Below are positions 16,925 to 25,587 of a stretch of 42,017 bases of DNA, piece after piece. The first letter of the stretch is position 1. The number at the start of each line of letters is the position of its first letter. This DNA comes from Planctomycetota bacterium (lineage in GTDB: Bacteria > Planctomycetota > Phycisphaerae > Phycisphaerales > SM1A02). The stretch covers positions 1 to 42,017 of the forward strand of contig QWPV01000018.1 of assembly GCA_003671055.1 (NCBI GenBank), written 5' to 3'. The position numbers and the translations under genes are program-made. The notes under the pieces are model-generated. The model saw nothing but the letters and a program-made list of their open reading frames with translations. It was not told where the DNA came from and ran no database searches.

Positions 16925-19900
16925 CTACCGCGACATCATCGCGCCGTCGCTGGCAAGAATGGTGGAACACACGAGGGTGAGCGCAGCCAATGTTGGATCA
17001 TCGCTTCGCGCGACGCGCACACACGCGTCAGAATCAGCAGAGAACGCAGCGTGTTCTTGCGCGAAGAGCGTGCGCAACGCTTCAAGTTCGCTCCTGCGCG
17101 CCGCACGCGTACACGCCAACGCAAAGGCATCGGCGATCAACACATCCATTGTGTCGGCGTGCGCAACGTCATCAGATGCAACGCGCGATGTACTCGCTGC
17201 ACGCTCGACGACGCGGGTCGCGAGCGCCAACGCGCATTCGCTGAACACTGGATCATTGAGCACGATGAGCGATTGCAATGGCGTGTTGGTGATCAAGCGT
17301 CGTGGTTGACACGCCTCGCGCGAGCCTGCATCAAACACAGACATCCCAGGCGGCGGCACAGTGCGCTTGCGATACGTGTAGACGCTTCGTCGATGCGCAT
17401 CGTTGCCGGAGTCGGCGTGATAGTCGCCACTTTGCCCCGCAGCCGACGCGAGTCCCGCTTGTTGCACCGGCTTCACGCTTCTGCCGCCGAACTTCTCAAA
17501 GAGCAGACCGGACGCAAGCAACGCGTTGTCACGCAACATCTCGGCGGTGAGTCGCATGCGTGGTCCACGAGCGAGGAGATCATTCTGCGGATCACGCGCG
17601 AGCAACGCAGCGCTGGCGACGGACGATTGCGCAAAGGTCGCGCTCATTACCAAACGCTTGAGCAGATGCTTGTTGTTCCACGCGCTCAACGCAGTGCCAT
17701 CACCATGCGCGAAGTCGAAGGCCAACGCGTCGACCAATGCCGCTGAACTCGGCGAGGAGCCTTGCATTCCGAAATTCTCGTTGCTCTGCACGAGTCCGCG
17801 GCCGAATACTTGCGACCACAGACGATTGACTTGAACACGCGCAGTCAAGGGATGATCCGCGTCACACAACCATTGCGCGAGTCCCAATCGATTGCGCGAT
17901 CGCGCGTCGTCAAACGGAAACACCGCAGCGATGGCGCCTGGGGAAACTGGTTGCGAGTGATCAGGTTGGTCGTACGCGCCTCGTTGCAGCACAAACGTGG
18001 GAGGAGCATGAGTGGAATCTTCCATGCACATCAGCGCAGGAATCGTGTCGAGATGCGCTGCGAGTGCGCGCTGCGTCAAGCGCAATTCTTCGCGCGCGCG
18101 CATCGTGGATGTGTGCACTGTTTCGAGAAAATGTTGCCGCAGCAGCGCGTCGGATTCGCGCAAGCGATCGAGTTCCGCTTGCGCCATCGCGGCGTCTTCG
18201 TGCGCGAGTTGCATCACCTGCAACGCGCTGAGTGCGCTGCGAAACACGCGCAGTGCATCGATGGCGCCACCGCGAAACCCTGCGTCACGCGAGCGCGAAC
18301 CCACCTCTAGTGTGTGCGTCGTGAGTGGGCCATCAAGTGCGTCGCGCAGCACCTCAGTCTCAGCAAGTTCGCCTGCGATGTAGATACGCAGACCACTCGC
18401 GCGAGACGACCCGTCATAGGTCACCGCAAGATGCGTCCACGCGCCGACCTTCAGCGGTGCGCGCATCTGCACGCTCGCGGCGCTGCCGGGCCAGAGATGA
18501 ATCGCACTCCAACGCAGCACTCCTTGATCGAGCAACAATTCGAGTCCCGAGGCATCAGCATCGAGTGTGTAGAAACCAGACGCATGCACGATGGCCGCAC
18601 GCGTGTTGCGTTCGCTCGGACGAATCCACATCGAGATCGAGACAGGATCATGGCGCGTGAATCCCGCGATGCCGTCAAGCCACACACCACCGTCGCCGTC
18701 GAAATGCATCGACTGTCCGATGACCCCATCGCCGAGTGCGACGAGACCAAGTTGATCCCCACGATGACGTTCCGTCGTTGCGGGCTTGCCATCCGCAACG
18801 GTATTTGGTGTGGAGATGCTGTCGAAGGAATCGAAGGGATAATGCGCGGCGCACTGCGGAAGCGCGCGCGAATTCGCATCGGATTGCGCAGCGTGGTCAC
18901 GCCAGGACGCAAACTCCGCATCGCTATTTTTCTCCGCGTTTTCCAGGGACACGCGCGCATTGTTGACCGCCGCTTGCAGTTCCATCGTGCGCTGCGTTTG
19001 CGCGTCGTCACTCAAACGCACGAACGGCGGCGGCGCCGAAGTGTGAATCGCATAGGGCTTCAGTCCGTTCTCATCGATCGAACCAAACATCGCCGCGAGT
19101 CCGTAAAACTCGCGCGTGGCAATCGGGTCGTACTTGTGATCGTGACAGCGCGCACACTCGAGCGTGAGTCCAAGAAATGTGGTGCCGAATGTCGCAACAC
19201 GATCAGCAATTCCTTCGGCGCGAAACTCTTCCGCCACCGAACCACCCTCTTCAGTCATGCGATGCAATCGATTGAACGCGCTGGCCACACGACTCTCGGT
19301 GGAGGCGTTGGGCACGAGATCGCCCGCAATGAGCGCAGTCGCAAAATCGTCGTAAGGCATGTTGCGATCGAGCGCATGCAATAACCAATCACGCCAAGGC
19401 CAAGTAAATGCATCGCCATCGGTTTGGTAGCCGTACGTGTCGGCGAAGCGCGCAAGATCGAGCCACGCCACCGCCATGTGTTCGGCTGCGCGAGGCGACG
19501 CGAGCATCGCATCCACGCGGCGTTCGTAGGACGCGCGCGCATCAACAGCGCACTCCAACTCAAACGCGCGCACCTCTTCGGTCGTCGGTGCGAGTCCAGT
19601 CAATGCGAGCGATGCGCGGCGCAACAAGATGGAAGGTTCTGCCGCGGGCGCAGGCGCGAGGTGCTCAGATGTGAGTCGCGCAAGGACAATCTCGTCCAGC
19701 GCATCCGTCGGCCAGGTTGCGTTTCCCTCGGCAGATTTACCTGCAATCACGCGTGCCTCAAACTCGGCGGCGTCACTGCCGCGCGTCGGTGCGACGAACG
19801 CCCAGTGTGGTTGGTAGACCGCACCTTGCTCAATCCATCGCAACAAAATAGCGCGCTCATCCGCAGTCAGCGGGCGCTTCAATTCAGGCGGCGGCATGAT

Positions 19901-20251
19901 CTCATCAGGATCAAGCGATGCAATCCGGCGCGCAGCTTCACTCTGCGCAAGATCATGCGGGACGATTGCATGCCGGCCACTCTTGAGTAACGCCTGTGCA
20001 CCCGCCGCGTTGTCCAACCGCAGCCCACCCGGACGCCCCTTCCCTTCATCGGGTCCATGACAACGAAAGCAACGATCCGCAAGAATCGGTCGCACATCGC
20101 GATTGAAATCAACGTCAACGCTACTCGTCGCTCTCGCCGAGACAGCAACATCCGCTGCGACAGTCATCACCCTCGGTGTCGCCGCTTCATCGCACGCGCC
20201 AAGGAGCACGGCAATCGATGCGGTGAACAGAAGAATCGCGGGAGAGACCAA
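16925..20251 (-). CDS. PSD1 / planctomycete cytochrome c domain protein (PSCyt1-DUF1549-LamG-DUF1553)
   Basis: 1108 aa. The start is a TTG followed by a lipoprotein signal with lipobox LGAC (Cys 20), so it is an envelope lipoprotein. A PSCyt1 domain has a heme c site CFRCH at residues 61-65 and a distal IMPPPEL Met. DUF1549 follows, with a second CXXCH (LECARCHDHKYDP) near residue 367. A LamG-like jellyroll (about 485-670: MWIRPSERNTRAAIVHASG, VGAWTHLAVTYDGSS) interrupts the two core domains. DUF1553 then contains RVQVNRLWSQVFGRGLVQS and the FDAGSREACQPRR motif. The family is characteristic of planctomycetes and verrucomicrobia and always keeps company with DUF1501, as here. Electron transfer coupled to polysaccharide breakdown is often proposed but not proven. 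No better start codon was found upstream in frame. Confidence 0.9.
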   Translation of the reverse strand: MVSPAILLFTASIAVLLGACDEAATPRVMTVAADVAVSARATSSVDVDFNRDVRPILADRCFRCHGPDEGKGRPGGLRLDNAAGAQALLKSGRHAIVPHDLAQSEAARRIASLDPDEIMPPPELKRPLTADERAILLRWIEQGAVYQPHWAFVAPTRGSDAAEFEARVIAGKSAEGNATWPTDALDEIVLARLTSEHLAPAPAAEPSILLRRASLALTGLAPTTEEVRAFELECAVDARASYERRVDAMLASPRAAEHMAVAWLDLARFADTYGYQTDGDAFTWPWRDWLLHALDRNMPYDDFATALIAGDLVPNASTESRVASAFNRLHRMTEEGGSVAEEFRAEGIADRVATFGTTFLGLTLECARCHDHKYDPIATREFYGLAAMFGSIDENGLKPYAIHTSAPPPFVRLSDDAQTQRTMELQAAVNNARVSLENAEKNSDAEFASWRDHAAQSDANSRALPQCAAHYPFDSFDSISTPNTVADGKPATTERHRGDQLGLVALGDGVIGQSMHFDGDGGVWLDGIAGFTRHDPVSISMWIRPSERNTRAAIVHASGFYTLDADASGLELLLDQGVLRWSAIHLWPGSAASVQMRAPLKVGAWTHLAVTYDGSSRASGLRIYIAGELAETEVLRDALDGPLTTHTLEVGSRSRDAGFRGGAIDALRVFRSALSALQVMQLAHEDAAMAQAELDRLRESDALLRQHFLETVHTSTMRAREELRLTQRALAAHLDTIPALMCMEDSTHAPPTFVLQRGAYDQPDHSQPVSPGAIAAVFPFDDARSRNRLGLAQWLCDADHPLTARVQVNRLWSQVFGRGLVQSNENFGMQGSSPSSAALVDALAFDFAHGDGTALSAWNNKHLLKRLVMSATFAQSSVASAALLARDPQNDLLARGPRMRLTAEMLRDNALLASGLLFEKFGGRSVKPVQQAGLASAAGQSGDYHADSGNDAHRRSVYTYRKRTVPPPGMSVFDAGSREACQPRRLITNTPLQSLIVLNDPVFSECALALATRVVERAASTSRVASDDVAHADTMDVLIADAFALACTRAARRSELEALRTLFAQEHAAFSADSDACVRVARSDDPTLAALTLVCSTILASDGAMMSR

Positions 20252-20396
20252 GGCTTGCCCAAGATACCGCCGTTGTCACACTTCGCCTAACTCTCGCGCG
20301 ACAGAATCGGCTCGCCTCGCCCCTCGGACGGAGTGGCTTTCATCGCCGCGCGTTCACTAGATCGCTAGATTTCCGCAGATTTGGCGCGCACCAAAC

Positions 20397-21140
20397 TCAC
20401 AGCGTCGGACGAAGCCAACGTGCGGTCGTGCTCGCTTCGAGCATTTCGTGTGCGTAGACCTCGCTGAGGATTGCGGGCGAAAGGACTTCGTGCGCGCGGC
20501 CGTGTGCGATGACGCGACCCATGCGCAGGGCAATTGCATCGTGTGCTACTTCGCGCGCGAGTCCGGCGTCGTGGAGGGAAAGGATCACGCTTCCACCTTC
20601 TTGCGCGAACACGCGAAGTGCGCGGACGAGTCTCGCAACTTCAGCGGGATCGAGGCTTGAGAAAGGCTCATCAAGAAGCAGCACGCTTCCATTCGGCGAT
20701 GCGATTTGCGCGATGGCGCGTGCGACGCGGACGCGTTGCTGCTCACCACCCGAGAGCGAGTGATAGCGCACCGCTCTTCGACTCGCGAGGCCCACTGCAT
20801 CGAGTGCGCATTCAACTCGTGCTTGCTCTGCGCATCGCGTCGATGTGCCGAGCGAAACGAGTTCTTCCACACTGAAATCTGCTGCACACGATCCTCGTTG
20901 CGGAACAAATGCGCGCTTCAACGCGGAATGCACTGCGCTCGACTCCACGCGTCCTGTGCTTGGCGCGAGCACGCCTGCTGCGATGCGCAACATCGTGCTC
21001 TTACCACTTGCGTTTGCGCCGACGATCGCGGTTGTGCTGCCTCGAGCGAAACTTGCGTCGATGTCGGCGAGCGCGTTCGTGATGACGCTGCGTGTCGAAA
21101 AGTGCATGCAAACACGGGAGAATGTGATCAGAGGTTCCAT
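20397..21140 (-). CDS. ABC importer ATPase, BtuD/FecE-like
   Basis: 247 aa from ATG 21140; a longer frame to 21176 runs into the permease gene. Walker A GANASGKST, Q-loop region KRAFVPQRG, signature LSGGEQQRVRVARAIA, Walker B VLLLDEPFSSLDP and the switch His in ILSLHDAG are all intact. It powers import by the FecCD-type permease encoded just upstream, whose stop overlaps this start by 13 nt. The family handles cobalamin, haem or ferric siderophores; the BtuF-like partner favours a corrinoid, without proof. It is the last gene of the operon, and the 145-nt gap to the PSD1 gene shows no clear terminator. Confidence 0.88.
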   Translation of the reverse strand: MEPLITFSRVCMHFSTRSVITNALADIDASFARGSTTAIVGANASGKSTMLRIAAGVLAPSTGRVESSAVHSALKRAFVPQRGSCAADFSVEELVSLGTSTRCAEQARVECALDAVGLASRRAVRYHSLSGGEQQRVRVARAIAQIASPNGSVLLLDEPFSSLDPAEVARLVRALRVFAQEGGSVILSLHDAGLAREVAHDAIALRMGRVIAHGRAHEVLSPAILSEVYAHEMLEASTTARWLRPTL

Positions 21141-22129
21141 TCCGAACCTCCCCTGCGTGAACGCGAGAGCAACCACAGGAAAAACGGCCCACCCGCAAGT
21201 GCAGTGATCACGCCCACTGGCAATCGGCCCGTGCCAACATCAAGCCCTTGCCGCAAAAGATCCGCGCTCAACACCACGATCACGCCGCAGAGTGCGGTGG
21301 ATGGAACGAGCAATCGGTGACGGTGACCAATGAAGAGTCGCGCTGTGTGTGGCGCAACGAGCCCGACGAATCCGATTGGTCCTGCGAAGGACACTGCGGC
21401 GGCTGCGAGCAATCCTCCGATGATGAACAGCCCAGCCCGTGTCGATGCGAGCCGCACACCTGCTGCTGCAGCTTCATCGTCATCGAGCATCAAGAGGTCA
21501 AGCAGATGCGCGGCTTTCCACAACACGATGAGTGCGAGCACGCCAAGGATCCACAATGCGACGAGTGCGGAGGGATCAGGCAATTCCGGAATGCGCCCCG
21601 CCATCCACGCAAGCAAATCACCGCGCAATCCGCGCGGCACAATTTGTTCAAGCAACATCGCGCCAGAACTCATCACGCCGCCGAGCACAATTCCAGCAAG
21701 CGCGAGGGCAACGCCGTCGCGACCAGTCGCGCGCTTGGCGAGCATCCACACGAGCACGAGGGAGAGCGCCGCACCAAACACCGCGCCTCCAAATTCGCCG
21801 CCGAGTGCTTGCGTTGAGATGCCAGTCGTCGCGGCAATCGCAAGCACGCATGCAACGCCAAAGGATGCGCCGCTTGAAACGCCGAGTGTGTACGGCGATG
21901 CGAGTGGATTCCGCAGCAGTGCTTGCAATGCGAGACCCGCAAGTCCGAGCAACAGTCCAACCACCGCCGCACCCGCCACAGCATTCGCGCGAAACGGCAG
22001 CGTTTCTGCAGTAGGCATCGCGACACCGAAGTGCATCGCTCCGGCTCCATCCAAATGAGGACCAACGCTCAATCGTGCGAGAGCAAGGAGCAGTACGAGG
22101 GCAACAAGCAGTGCAAAGCGCCACTTCAT
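21128..22129 (-). CDS. ABC importer permease, BtuC/FecCD family
   Basis: 333 aa with about ten hydrophobic helices. FecCD-family hallmarks are present: RLPR-like start region replaced by LPFRANAVAGAAVVGLLLG, NPLASPYTLGVSSGAS, LLAWMAGRIP, and SFAGPIGFVGLVAPHTAR with the later LPVGVITALAGGPFFLWLL. It forms the inner-membrane channel for a cobalamin, haem or siderophore importer with the adjacent ATPase and binding protein. Its ATGA overlaps the stop of the binding protein gene, so the three genes are tightly coupled. Confidence 0.92.
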   Translation of the reverse strand: MKWRFALLVALVLLLALARLSVGPHLDGAGAMHFGVAMPTAETLPFRANAVAGAAVVGLLLGLAGLALQALLRNPLASPYTLGVSSGASFGVACVLAIAATTGISTQALGGEFGGAVFGAALSLVLVWMLAKRATGRDGVALALAGIVLGGVMSSGAMLLEQIVPRGLRGDLLAWMAGRIPELPDPSALVALWILGVLALIVLWKAAHLLDLLMLDDDEAAAAGVRLASTRAGLFIIGGLLAAAAVSFAGPIGFVGLVAPHTARLFIGHRHRLLVPSTALCGVIVVLSADLLRQGLDVGTGRLPVGVITALAGGPFFLWLLSRSRRGGSEWNL

Positions 22130-22995
22130 GGAGCCTGCTCCGATGTTGTGCGCAGCACTGCGTCAATCGCGCTCTGCAACGCGCGCATTGCGTCGATCGA
22201 TCGCGTCGAAGGACGCAAGAGTTCTGGCGAGACAACGACAACAATGCGACCGCTCCGACTTGCGCGACACGGAATCGATTCAAGCGCGCGACGCAACCCT
22301 GCCACGCTTTCCTCTCGTTCCGCGATGCCGAGTAACAGATCAGGATCGCGCGCAGCGAGCGCCTCGTGCGAACATTCAATCCATCCCTCAGCGTCGAGCG
22401 CATTCCGAAGATGCACGATGGGAAGCAAATCCGTGAGGTAGTTCGCGCCTCCCGCAGCGAGCATTGGCTCGGCACTCACAAGCACGACCACGCGCGGCGC
22501 ATGCACATCGACGAGCGGAATCGCATCAATCGCATCAAGCCGCGCCCGTACTCGAGCCGCATCACTCGCAAGTGGCGCGACGCTCGAAACGAACTGTCGC
22601 ACATCGCGCATACGATCAAGTTGCACGGCCACGAGCGCAATCCCCTGCGCTTTCGCAAACGACTCAAGCGCGGGATTGATGCCACTCAGCGGCGGCTGCA
22701 ACACGATGTGTGATGGCGAGACAAGCAAAATGCGCTCGGCATCGAAGTCGCGAAAATCACCCACCACTGGCAGGGACTTCGCAACATCCGTGCACCAAGG
22801 GCTTCGTGCGACAATGTTCGACTCGCATCCGAGATCAACAAGCGTCGCCGACATGGCTGGACTGAAGGAGGCGATGCGAATCGCAGTCGTGCTAGGGCGC
22901 TCAGGATCCGCCGTACCTCCACGATCACACGCAGCGAGCACACCAAAGACGGCACACGCGCTCGCGAAGGAAAAGGAACGAAGGAGCATGCACAT
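22126..22995 (-). CDS. ABC importer substrate-binding lipoprotein, BtuF-like
   Basis: 289 aa. A lipoprotein signal ends in VLAAC. The body matches the helical-backbone (class III) binding proteins of the BtuF/FecB type: RIASFSPAMSATLVDLGCES, VARSPWCTDVAKSLPVVGDF, and AERILLVSPSHIVLQ in the first lobe. VLVSAEPMLAAGGANYLTDL and ALAARDPDLLLGI lie in the second. The VGDF-D-AERIL pattern is typical of the vitamin B12/iron-chelate group. First gene of the btuF-btuC-btuD-like operon. Its start is only 60 nt from the divergent coiled-coil gene, too short for a cobalamin riboswitch. Substrate is inferred from fold; a siderophore or haem is possible. Confidence 0.85.
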   Translation of the reverse strand: MCMLLRSFSFASACAVFGVLAACDRGGTADPERPSTTAIRIASFSPAMSATLVDLGCESNIVARSPWCTDVAKSLPVVGDFRDFDAERILLVSPSHIVLQPPLSGINPALESFAKAQGIALVAVQLDRMRDVRQFVSSVAPLASDAARVRARLDAIDAIPLVDVHAPRVVVLVSAEPMLAAGGANYLTDLLPIVHLRNALDAEGWIECSHEALAARDPDLLLGIAEREESVAGLRRALESIPCRASRSGRIVVVVSPELLRPSTRSIDAMRALQSAIDAVLRTTSEQAP

Positions 22996-23055
22996 ACGAA
23001 GCGCGGATTGTGCAGCAAATCGACGAAGCGCATGAAGCGCAGTACGCTACGCCCA

Positions 23056-23682
23056 ATGCTCGATTGGTTCCGCTCACTCTTCGGTCGCGCCAGCAACGAC
23101 CTCGATACCGACGCCGACACAGACCCAAACGCCCCAGGCGTCTCGAGTCGCGAGTCGAAACGGCGCAAATGGCTCAGGGTCCCCTCCTTGCGCGATCCAC
23201 GCATCGCGGAGGTGCTCGCGAATCTCGAAGACCTCCAAGAAGAACATCGCCGCTGCGAACTCCGACTTGCTGAAGACATCGCGCGAATCGCAGCCGGCGT
23301 CGAAGCTATGCCGCAAGTTCGGCAACAAGTCGAAGACTTCGTACGCACCGTCGGCGGCGCGCTCGGCACCGCAGCAGCACGGCTCGAAGAAGCTGACGCC
23401 CGCATGAGCGACATGGAACATTCCGCGCGCACGCAAACCGAAATCATCGCAATGATGCGCACCGAGCTCGATCGCCAAGGTCGATCACTCAGAGACATCG
23501 CCGAACAATCCACCGCCCTTCTCGCCGCCATGCAAGCCTTCGCAGAATCCGGCAAACGCCTCGATCAAGCGATGCAGCAAATCACGCGCAGCGGAATCGG
23601 CTCCATGGTCACCCGCGACATCCTGCTCTTCGCAGCAGTAGCCCTCGCCGGTGCCGCCGTCGCGCTCGCGTTCCTTCGATGA
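23056..23682 (+). CDS. Tail-anchored coiled-coil membrane protein
   Basis: 208 aa from ATG 23056 (MLDWFRSLFG); an upstream in-frame start at 23008 would add 16 basic residues and overlap the divergent promoter region. An acidic, disordered stretch (DLDTDADTDPNAPG) is followed by a long helical region of about residues 55-180 with heptad character (RIAEVLANLEDLQEEHRRCE, RQQVEDFVRTVGGALGTAAA, EEADARMSDMEHSA). One C-terminal membrane helix (ILLFAAVALAGAAVALAFL) ends the chain. There is no signal peptide, so the coiled coil should face the cytoplasm. I recognise no family. It is divergent from the BtuFCD-like operon and convergent with an ABC exporter gene. Confidence 0.82.
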   Translation: MLDWFRSLFGRASNDLDTDADTDPNAPGVSSRESKRRKWLRVPSLRDPRIAEVLANLEDLQEEHRRCELRLAEDIARIAAGVEAMPQVRQQVEDFVRTVGGALGTAAARLEEADARMSDMEHSARTQTEIIAMMRTELDRQGRSLRDIAEQSTALLAAMQAFAESGKRLDQAMQQITRSGIGSMVTRDILLFAAVALAGAAVALAFLR

Positions 23683-23704
23683 GTTCGATCGTGCGATTGT
23701 TCGG

Positions 23705-25546
23705 TCAGAGGATTGCGCCCGACATTGCCAACCGTTCGTAAAGCGTGCAGCGCTGCAGGAGTTCGCTGTGCGTGCCGATGTCGAGAATGCGGCCTTCGTC
23801 CATCACGATGATGCGGTCGGCGCGGCGGACTGTGGAGAGTCTGTGCGCGATGGCGATGACGGTGCGACCGGCGCAGAACCCTTCGATCGCTTGTGCGATT
23901 TGGGCTTCGCTTTCGGCGTCGATTTGGCTGGTGGCTTCGTCGAGTACGAGGATTGAGGGATCGCGGAGCAGTGCGCGTGCGATTGCGAGTCGCTGTTTCT
24001 GTCCGCCGCTGAGACCGCTGCCGCCTTCGCCGAGTTCGCTTTCGATTCCCTTGGGGAGCTGCGCGATGAACGCCTTCGCGTGCGAGAGTTCAAGTGCGCG
24101 GTCGACTGCGACGGCGTCGATGTCGTCTGCGCCGAACATCACGTTTTCGCGAATTGTGCCGCGAATGAAGGTGGATTCTTGTGCGACCACACCGACTTGA
24201 CGGCGAAGACTTTGCAGATTTCCTGCGCGAATGTCGGTGCGATCGAGGAGCACGGAACCGTCGGTGGGATCGAAGAGTCGGCAGAGCAACGATGCAAGCG
24301 TGGTCTTGCCGCAACCATTCGGTCCCACGAGTGCGACGAACTCGCCGTGCTTGACGGTGAGGTTGATGTCACGCAGCGCGTCGCGTTCTGCACCCTCGTA
24401 ACGAAATCGTATGCCTTCGAACTGAATCGACTTCGAGTGCCTTGGCAGCGCAGGAAGATCCTGCTCGCGTCGTCCTTCGACTGGAATTGCAAAGATCTCT
24501 TGGAGTCGCTCCGCAGGCGCCGAGGAACTTTGGATGTCGTTGAGGAGTCCGGTGAGTGGACGTAGATTCCCTCCAGCGACGCCGAGCGCTGCGAGTGAAA
24601 GGATGAACCGCTCAATACTCATGCGCCCATTGATGATTTCATTCGCTGCGATGAGCACGAGTCCGACGATGACAAAGATCGCGAGCACTTCCACCAACGG
24701 ACCGCTCAATGCGCGAGCAGATCGTGCGGTCAATTCTGCGTTCAACAATGCGCGACTCGCGCGAGCGAATCGTCGGAACGCGGTGGCCTCGGCAGTTGCA
24801 GTTTTGATGCCCCGCAATCCTGAGAGCGATTCGTGCGAGACACGGAGGATGTCTTCTTGCTGCTTGAGCGCCTGCGATGTCGACCGTCGAATGCGCTTGC
24901 CGACCCTGCGCAGGACCGCCACGAGAATCGGGGCGACAACAATCGCAGCAATCGTGAGTCGCCAATCAAAGTACACCGCGACGGCGAATGCAGCGATGCC
25001 TTTCGTCAATTGCGCGAGCACTTTGCTTGTGAGCGCGGTAAATCCACGCTCGATTTCAGCGGTGTCACGGCTGATACGCGAGACGATTTCTGCGGGACCG
25101 CGGCGCAGCATCGGTCCGAGCGGAAGCCTGATTGCATGTTGAAACGCAATGAGACGAATCTCTGCGACCGTCACCGCACTAAGCGTGAGCGAGCAGGATT
25201 GATGCAGATAATTTGCGATGCCGCCAAAGATGCTAAGGATGCAGAGCCCACCCATGAGCAATGCCACACCTTGCAAGCGATCCGACGGAATCCAGGCGGT
25301 CGCAGCAGCGGGATCAGAGATAATGCTGCGCGTCCACTCTTGGGCCGTGAGCCAACCGCGCGCGAGCGATTGCAAATTCTCACTCCGGATGCCGAGCATA
25401 AGTTCAAGCACAGGCCCGATCGCCATGAGCCCGGCCGCGAGTCCACCCGCGGACAGAATTGAAAAAATGATCGTTCCTGTGACGAGACGCCTGCGACGAA
25501 GCATGCGCTTTGCAAAGAACCAAAATGGCTGGCTTCGTCGAAACAT
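23705..25546 (-). CDS. MsbA-type ABC exporter (half transporter with fused ATPase)
   Basis: 613 aa. An N-terminal membrane domain (about residues 20-340, six helices) precedes an ATPase domain. Walker A is GPNGCGKTT (about residue 405), the signature is LSGGQKQRLAIARALL, Walker B is ILVLDEATSQID, and the switch His is in IAIAHRLSTVRRAD. This arrangement matches lipid-A or multidrug/lipid exporters such as MsbA, which work as homodimers. The linker region between helices 2 and 3 is unusually Trp/Arg-rich (SLARGWLTAQEWTRSI). Substrate is not predictable; lipid or lipopolysaccharide core is plausible in this envelope-rich window. It is followed by no other gene on the same strand within 700 nt. 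Confidence 0.93.
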   Translation of the reverse strand: MFRRSQPFWFFAKRMLRRRRLVTGTIIFSILSAGGLAAGLMAIGPVLELMLGIRSENLQSLARGWLTAQEWTRSIISDPAAATAWIPSDRLQGVALLMGGLCILSIFGGIANYLHQSCSLTLSAVTVAEIRLIAFQHAIRLPLGPMLRRGPAEIVSRISRDTAEIERGFTALTSKVLAQLTKGIAAFAVAVYFDWRLTIAAIVVAPILVAVLRRVGKRIRRSTSQALKQQEDILRVSHESLSGLRGIKTATAEATAFRRFARASRALLNAELTARSARALSGPLVEVLAIFVIVGLVLIAANEIINGRMSIERFILSLAALGVAGGNLRPLTGLLNDIQSSSAPAERLQEIFAIPVEGRREQDLPALPRHSKSIQFEGIRFRYEGAERDALRDINLTVKHGEFVALVGPNGCGKTTLASLLCRLFDPTDGSVLLDRTDIRAGNLQSLRRQVGVVAQESTFIRGTIRENVMFGADDIDAVAVDRALELSHAKAFIAQLPKGIESELGEGGSGLSGGQKQRLAIARALLRDPSILVLDEATSQIDAESEAQIAQAIEGFCAGRTVIAIAHRLSTVRRADRIIVMDEGRILDIGTHSELLQRCTLYERLAMSGAIL

Positions 25547-25587
25547 ATGAGCATCATCGAGAACGGTTCATCGTCAGACCATGAAGC

